64,000 nt of DNA, from assembly GCF_003315135.1 (NCBI RefSeq), contig NZ_QNRK01000012.1, positions 62,001 to 126,000 of the forward strand, written 5' to 3'. Within the stretch, counting starts at the first letter, position 1. Every line of letters starts with the position of its first letter. Positions 59,583-64,000 of the stretch are shown piece after piece. Origin of the DNA: Roseiarcus fermentans (GTDB lineage Bacteria; Pseudomonadota; Alphaproteobacteria; Rhizobiales; Beijerinckiaceae). A program made the translations under genes and the position numbers. The notes beneath the pieces were generated by a model. The model did not search any database. It was given only the letters and a program-made list of their open reading frames with translations, and was not told the origin of the DNA.

Positions 59583-61247
59583 ATGCGAGCCGGCGTGTCG
59601 CGGCAGGTCAGGATCGATCCCGGCGCCCTGGAGGCGCCGCCGGCGCAATCTTGCGTCGCGGCGCCGGACGTCGAACTCGCGTGGATCGCGCCCGACCCCC
59701 GGGGCTGCTCGGCGCCGGTCGAGGGCGGCGATGGCGCGCGGATCGTCTATCTCCCCCCCATCCTCGCGCCGCTCGACCGCGCGGACGGATCGTCGCCCCG
59801 GATCGATGTCGAACTCCGTCAGGCGGTCGGCGAGGGTCCTTTCCCGCTCGACGCCTCGCCGGGGTCCCCGACAAGCCGCGCCATGGCGAAGCCGTCGCGC
59901 CTGGCGCAGGCCGTGGAAGCGGTCTTCGTCCTCGTCGCCCACATGGCGGCGCTGGCCGCGCTCCTCAGCCTCGACCTCCCGACGCCGTCAGCGCCCGACG
60001 CCGCCATCGAGGTAACGGTGGCGGCCGGCGACGCCCCCTCTGAAACGGGTTCCGCGGCCGGATCGGACGGTCAGCCGGCGGCGTCCGTCGCGAGCGCGTC
60101 GCAGCATGTCGACTCGGCGCCGACGTCCGCCGCCGGATCGCCGGCCGCGCCGGCTGCCGATGACCACATGCCCGCGACCCCGCCCGAGCAGACGTCGCAA
60201 TCGCCGCCGCCGCTCGCTCCGCCGGAGACGCCTCAACCCGAAGAGGCCTGGCCGCCCGCGGTCGCCGAGCCAGCGCCGGCGAGGTCTGAGCCGCCGCAGG
60301 TCCCGCCGACCCCGCCCGAGACGCCTCGGCCGGAGGAGGAGAAACCGCCCGCGGTCGCCGAGCCGTCGCCGCCGCCATCCGATCCGGCGGCGGCGCAAGT
60401 CCCGCCGTCGGTCGCGGAGGCCGCTAGCCCGCCGGCCCCGGCGACCGAGAGTCCGCCGACCCCGCCGGAAATCCCTCGACCGATGGAAGCGAAACCGCCC
60501 GCGGTCGCCGACCTGGCGGCGCCGCAGGCCCCGCCGTCCGTGGTCGAAGCCCTTCCGCCCCCTCCGGAGGCGCCTCGACCCGTGGAAACGAAACCGCCTG
60601 CGGCGCCGTCGACCCAGGTCGCCGTCCAGCAACCTCGGCCTGTACGGTCCGCATCTCCGTCCGACATACGGCCGCGGGCGCCGGCGCCTGTTCCCTCGAG
60701 GCCGACGCCGCAAAGGACGCGGCCCGGGACCCGGCCCGAACGGCCCGAGCGAAAGGCCGAGGCCGCGCCGCCTCCCCGCACGCAAGCTCCTCCGCGGCCG
60801 AAGCCCGAGGCTAGGCCCGCCTCCCCGGCGCAGGCTGACGGCGGAGCCGGGTCTTCCGGGCATGGGGCGCCCAGGGGCCGGCAACAGGGGAGCGAAACGG
60901 CCGGCGGCGGGCAAGGCGCGTCCGGAGCGCGCCGTTCGGGGGCACGGCAAGGCCAGGCCGGCGGCGGCGGCATGTCGCGGTCGAACTACGGTGCGCTGGT
61001 CATCGCCGAGATTCAGGCGCGAAAATACTTTCCGGAATCCGCCCGCGCCCGCGGGTCGACGGGGGCTGTCGGCGTCGCCTTCACGATCGGGCCGAGCGGC
61101 AGGGTCTCGTCGGTGTCGGTCGTCCGATCGTCGGGCGTGGCGGAACTCGACGCCGCCGCCCGCCGCATCGTCCAGTCGATCGCGCCGCCGCCGCCGCCGG
61201 GCGGTTCGTTCTCAGCCAGCGCGACAATCCGGTTCAACGTCGAATGA
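59583..61247 (+). CDS. tonB: TonB-like energy transducer with unusual N-terminal extension
   Basis: The 554-residue protein ends in a TonB C-terminal domain (YGALVIAEIQARKYFPESAR, GAVGVAFTIGPSGRVSSVSV, ASATIRFNVE). Before it is a very long Pro/Ala/Glu-rich periplasmic linker, and a membrane helix (VEAVFVLVAHMAALAALLSL) starts only near residue 110. The first about 100 residues are a coherent but unrecognised domain on the cytoplasmic side. An ATG at 59883 would give a normal TonB without it, but lacks a ribosome binding site. It should energise BtuB. No ExbB/ExbD genes are in the window. Confidence 0.85.
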   Translation: MRAGVSRQVRIDPGALEAPPAQSCVAAPDVELAWIAPDPRGCSAPVEGGDGARIVYLPPILAPLDRADGSSPRIDVELRQAVGEGPFPLDASPGSPTSRAMAKPSRLAQAVEAVFVLVAHMAALAALLSLDLPTPSAPDAAIEVTVAAGDAPSETGSAAGSDGQPAASVASASQHVDSAPTSAAGSPAAPAADDHMPATPPEQTSQSPPPLAPPETPQPEEAWPPAVAEPAPARSEPPQVPPTPPETPRPEEEKPPAVAEPSPPPSDPAAAQVPPSVAEAASPPAPATESPPTPPEIPRPMEAKPPAVADLAAPQAPPSVVEALPPPPEAPRPVETKPPAAPSTQVAVQQPRPVRSASPSDIRPRAPAPVPSRPTPQRTRPGTRPERPERKAEAAPPPRTQAPPRPKPEARPASPAQADGGAGSSGHGAPRGRQQGSETAGGGQGASGARRSGARQGQAGGGGMSRSNYGALVIAEIQARKYFPESARARGSTGAVGVAFTIGPSGRVSSVSVVRSSGVAELDAAARRIVQSIAPPPPPGGSFSASATIRFNVE

Positions 61248-61339
61248 CAAGCGCGCCTCGACCGGCCGCGCCGCTTCTTGCGCAGTTGCACGCAATCATC
61301 CACTGAAACTTGGTAGTTTCATTGCGGCAAAACGGGGGC

Positions 61340-61368
61340 TTGCACTGCGAAAAACCTCGGCCTAGCGT
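61340..61368 (+). promoter_or_regulatory. Candidate promoter upstream of the second riboswitch
   Basis: TTGCAC (61340-61345), 17-base spacer, TAGCGT (61363-61368) resembles an alphaproteobacterial sigma-70 promoter and lies just before the btuB riboswitch. Confidence 0.4.
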
Positions 61369-61385
61369 TGTGGCTGTCATCGGCG

Positions 61386-61556
61386 ATCCGGCTCGCAAAG
61401 CCGGATCACGGGAATGCGGTGAGCGCCCCTCGGGCGCAATTCCGCGGCTGCCCCCGCAACTGTAAGCGGCGAGTCGTTTGCGCATTCAAGCCACTGGGGC
61501 CGAGCCCTGGGAAGGCGCGCAATCGGCGACAACCCGCGAGCCAGGAGACCGGCCTT
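61386..61556 (+). ncRNA. Cobalamin riboswitch upstream of btuB
   Basis: Landmarks in order: GGGAATGCGGTGAG, GCGGCTGCCCCCGCAACTGT, AAGCCACTGGGGC..CTGGGAAGGC, and the B12 box GAGCCAGGAGACCGGCC. It lies 44 bases before the btuB ATG and is independent of the riboswitch at 55508, so receptor and transporter are repressed in parallel. Confidence 0.94.
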
Positions 61557-61599
61557 TGACCACATAACCAACGCCGTCGGTGGGACGGCCGGAGGACAT

Positions 61600-63618
61600 A
61601 TGGTCAAGAACAGTCAGCTGTCCGGCTGCGCCGTCGCCGCTTTTGTCGTCGCCGCGCTCCAGCCCAATCTCGCTCACGCCCAGGCGACGTCGAACGCGCT
61701 AGGCGAGATCACCGTCACCGCCGAACGTACGCCAGTGCCGGTCAATTCCGTCGGCTCCGACGTGACCGTCATTCCCGGCTCCCGGGTCCAGCAATGGGGC
61801 GCCAACGGCATCACCGAGGTGCTGCGCGAGGCCGTGGCCGTGACGGTCACCCAGAACGGCGGACCGAGCACACAGACCAGCGTAACCTTGCGCGGAGGCG
61901 ATTCCGGCCAGGTGCTCGTGTTGGTCGACGGCATCCCGATCGGCAACCCGGCGAGCACCAACGGCGCGCTCGACTTCGGCAACCTCAGCGCCCTCGACAT
62001 CGACCGCATCGAGATCGTGCGCGGCCCGCAGTCCTCGCTCTACGGCTCCGACGCCATGTCGGGCGTCATCAACATCATCACGAAGAAGGCCAAGAAGGGC
62101 GAGCAGCGCAGGTCGGTCACGATCCAGGGCGGCAGCTACGGCACGATCCAGGGCACCGCCACCGTCTCGGGCTCGACCGGCGACTGGCTCTATTCGCTCG
62201 GCGTGACCGACATGTATTCGGCCGGATTCCCGAGCTACGGCTACCGGGTCAACCAGCCGCTGACCTACGGGTTCGGCATGGGGCCGCTGCCGCCGCTGCC
62301 GAACACGCAGCCGTCGAACAAGGGCGGAGCCAACGGAAACTTCACCTACACGATCAACGAGAACGCGAGCGTCGACTTCGGCTTCAACGTGTGGGGCAAC
62401 ACCCTGCAGACGTCGAATCCCGGCGCGACTGTCGCCTCCGACGTCTTCTCGCCCTACAACTCCTCGACCACCTGGATCGGCGACGGATTCGTCCGGGCGA
62501 ACGCCACGACCGGCATCCTGACGAATCATCTGACCGTGTTCGGCAACACGACGGACATGCGGAACCGGATGACGGAGCAGTGCTACGACATCAACTTCAA
62601 TGCCTTCAACTGCACGCTGGGCTACATCGGCGCCCGCTATGGCGCCGAATACCAGGGGCAACTCGCCTTCGGACCTTACGGCTCGCTGATCTTCGGCGCG
62701 CGGAACATGACCGAGTCGATGAGCACGTCGCAGCAACCCAATCCGTACGACGGTTCGTTCACGGCCGTCGACGCCCAGCAGACGACCAACTCGGCGTACG
62801 CCGAATATCGCCTGCCGCTCCTGTCGCGCCTCGACCTGACCTTCGGCGGGCGCGTCGATGCGATCCAGGAAGGACCGGCCTTCGCCACAGGGCGCGTGAC
62901 CGCCGCCTACCGCATCGACGAGACGGGGACGAAGCTGCGCGCCGCCTTCGGCAACGGCGCCAAGGCGCCGACGCTGTTCCAGCGCTTCAGCCTATACGGA
63001 ACGCCGGACCTCCAGCCCGAGCAGAACGTCGGCGGCGAAATCGGCATCGACCAGAAGCTGTTCCAGGACCGCCTGTTCCTGTCGGCGACGGCGTACAACA
63101 CGTTCTACAAGAACGAGATCGGCTTCGGGCTTGTCGACTCCTGCACCGTGTCGGCGGCCGCGCAGGGCGGTTGCTACTACAACATCGGCACGGCCCAGAC
63201 GAAGGGCGTCGAGATCACGGCGGACGCCACCGCCGTTCCGGACGTGCTGCACATCCGCGGCGGATACACCTACAACAACGCGGTCGACACCCAGACGCAT
63301 ACCCCCGTGCTCTACGTTCCGCTCAACTCGGGCTACGTCTCGGCGGTCTGGACGGCCATGCCGAACCTCTCGATCGAGCCGCGCCTCCTGCTCGTGGGTC
63401 CGCGTCCGGGGACGAATTTCTATGCCTCCTTCGGCGGCGACAGGAATGTGACGCTGGCCGGATACGCAAGGCTCGACTGCATCGTGAACTACAAGATCAA
63501 CGACACGTTCGGCGTCTTCCTGCGCGGCGAGAACCTGACCGACGCGAAGTACCAGCTGACCTACGGCTACGGGACGCCGGGCGTCTCGGTCTTCGCGGGC
63601 TTGACCGCGAAGTTTTGA
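61600..63618 (+). CDS. btuB: BtuB-type TonB-dependent cobalamin receptor
   Basis: The 672-residue protein has a signal peptide (to about residue 27), a TonB box-like LGEITVTAERTPVPV, a plug domain with LVLVDGIPIGNPASTNGALD and IEIVRGPQSSLYGSDAMSGV, and a 22-strand barrel ending in AGLTAKF. It imports B12 across the outer membrane. The riboswitch directly upstream fixes the substrate. The length is near the usual 600-670 aa. Confidence 0.94.
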   Translation: MVKNSQLSGCAVAAFVVAALQPNLAHAQATSNALGEITVTAERTPVPVNSVGSDVTVIPGSRVQQWGANGITEVLREAVAVTVTQNGGPSTQTSVTLRGGDSGQVLVLVDGIPIGNPASTNGALDFGNLSALDIDRIEIVRGPQSSLYGSDAMSGVINIITKKAKKGEQRRSVTIQGGSYGTIQGTATVSGSTGDWLYSLGVTDMYSAGFPSYGYRVNQPLTYGFGMGPLPPLPNTQPSNKGGANGNFTYTINENASVDFGFNVWGNTLQTSNPGATVASDVFSPYNSSTTWIGDGFVRANATTGILTNHLTVFGNTTDMRNRMTEQCYDINFNAFNCTLGYIGARYGAEYQGQLAFGPYGSLIFGARNMTESMSTSQQPNPYDGSFTAVDAQQTTNSAYAEYRLPLLSRLDLTFGGRVDAIQEGPAFATGRVTAAYRIDETGTKLRAAFGNGAKAPTLFQRFSLYGTPDLQPEQNVGGEIGIDQKLFQDRLFLSATAYNTFYKNEIGFGLVDSCTVSAAAQGGCYYNIGTAQTKGVEITADATAVPDVLHIRGGYTYNNAVDTQTHTPVLYVPLNSGYVSAVWTAMPNLSIEPRLLLVGPRPGTNFYASFGGDRNVTLAGYARLDCIVNYKINDTFGVFLRGENLTDAKYQLTYGYGTPGVSVFAGLTAKF

Positions 63619-63658
63619 GCGAGGCGAAAGCCCTACGGCTTCCGCAGGCCTACTGAGA

Positions 63659-63687
63659 GGGCGAGACAGCCGCACGCTGTCTCGCCC
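63659..63687 (+). terminator. Strong hairpin after btuB
   Basis: GGGCGAGACAGC (63659-63670), CGCAC, GCTGTCTCGCCC (63676-63687) is a perfect 12-bp stem. It has no U-tract, so it may act as an mRNA 3'-end stabiliser or leaky terminator before the adenosyltransferase gene. Confidence 0.6.
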
Positions 63688-63765
63688 GAGCGCGTCATTG
63701 AACGAAGCGGGGCTCCACATGTCATGGCGCCGCGCGCTCGGACCGGCGAGAAGGGAGCAGGGCGA

Positions 63766-64000
63766 ATGACGACCAAGGATGCGAGTTCAGAGAAGCGGAC
63801 CCGCGTGGTTACGCGATTGGGCGACGCTGGCGAGACGCAGGTCGGGAAGGGCCGCATGCTCAAGTGCGCGCCGAGGGTCGAGGCCTATGGCACGGTGGAT
63901 GAGGCGAACTCGACTATCGGGGTTCTGCGCACCACAGTGCAAGTCGACGAACGGCTGAGCGGCTGGTTGCGTTCGATCCAGATCGACCTGTTCGACATCG
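63766..64000 (+). CDS. pduO: PduO-type cob(I)alamin adenosyltransferase (partial)
   Basis: The first 78 residues are present: TRVVTRLGDAGETQVGKGRM and CAPRVEAYGTVDEANSTIGV match the ATP-binding N-terminus of PduO-type adenosyltransferases (usual TRTGDDGTT...DG and RVEAYGTVDELNS). It converts cob(I)alamin to adenosylcobalamin and so completes the uptake-activation island. The ATG follows GGGAG by about 8 bases. The gene runs off the right edge. Confidence 0.9.
   Translation, partial: MTTKDASSEKRTRVVTRLGDAGETQVGKGRMLKCAPRVEAYGTVDEANSTIGVLRTTVQVDERLSGWLRSIQIDLFDI

Noticed and set aside
1-64000. CRISPR arrays, tRNA or rRNA genes
   Set aside because: No regularly spaced repeat-spacer pattern and no cloverleaf or rRNA-like sequence was noticed on either strand; a covariance scan was not possible here.

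Overview
The window looks like part of a large conjugative plasmid or integrated conjugative element from a GC-rich alphaproteobacterium. A methylotrophic Rhizobiales member (Methylobacterium, Methylocystis or Methylosinus type) is the best guess from protein style alone. No rRNA, tRNA, CRISPR array, replication initiator or complete partition locus was seen.

Layout. Positions 1-5462 hold small plasmid genes of leading-region type: a single-stranded DNA binding protein, a Uma2-type nuclease, an MT-A70 DNA methyltransferase and several unknowns. They include an inverted duplication with one decayed copy and two related long hairpins. Positions 5565-7644 (minus) are a three-gene overlapping operon resembling Stb/partition or relaxosome accessory genes. 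Its upstream region (7645-8313) has phased repeats and strong palindromes. Positions 8314-12903 encode a BRO-N protein, two small coiled-coil proteins and a MOBF-type relaxase-helicase. Positions 13216-18754 are an unrelated metabolic cassette: HAD phosphatase, outer-membrane protein, small exported protein, arylsulfatase and a divergent AraC regulator. An IS1182-like element follows (18809-20344).

Positions 20591-51035 contain a nearly complete type IVB (Dot/Icm, IncI Tra-like) conjugation apparatus. On the minus strand, in transcription order, these are dotI-dotH-dotG, dotF-dotE, dotP-dotN-dotO, dotD-dotC-dotB-icmT-orf-transglycosylase-dotM and orf-dotL. A two-domain GcrA-like protein and an XRE regulator lie between this half and the plus-strand half. 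The plus-strand half carries a TcpQ-like protein, three exported or small unknowns, a proline/alanine-rich protein and dotA, followed by accessory genes, an IcmV/TraX-like membrane protein and a TrbB/DsbC-like thioredoxin-fold protein. A short motif, CTGTTCGCGCRG, recurs in sense orientation 24-129 bases before the first gene of almost every transfer unit, twice just after an intrinsic terminator. This suggests an undescribed shared control element.

Positions 52120-54908 are the remnant of a Tn3-family transposon: truncated tnpA, res-like dyad, resolvase, passenger gene and one 38-bp terminal repeat. After a MITE-like inverted-repeat element, positions 55508-64000 form a vitamin B12 uptake and activation island: cobalamin riboswitch, btuF-btuC-btuD, an unknown gene, a tonB-like gene, a second cobalamin riboswitch, btuB and the start of a PduO-type cobalamin adenosyltransferase. 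Together the window describes a self-transmissible backbone (relaxase, coupling protein DotL, T4B channel) carrying at least two cargo modules.
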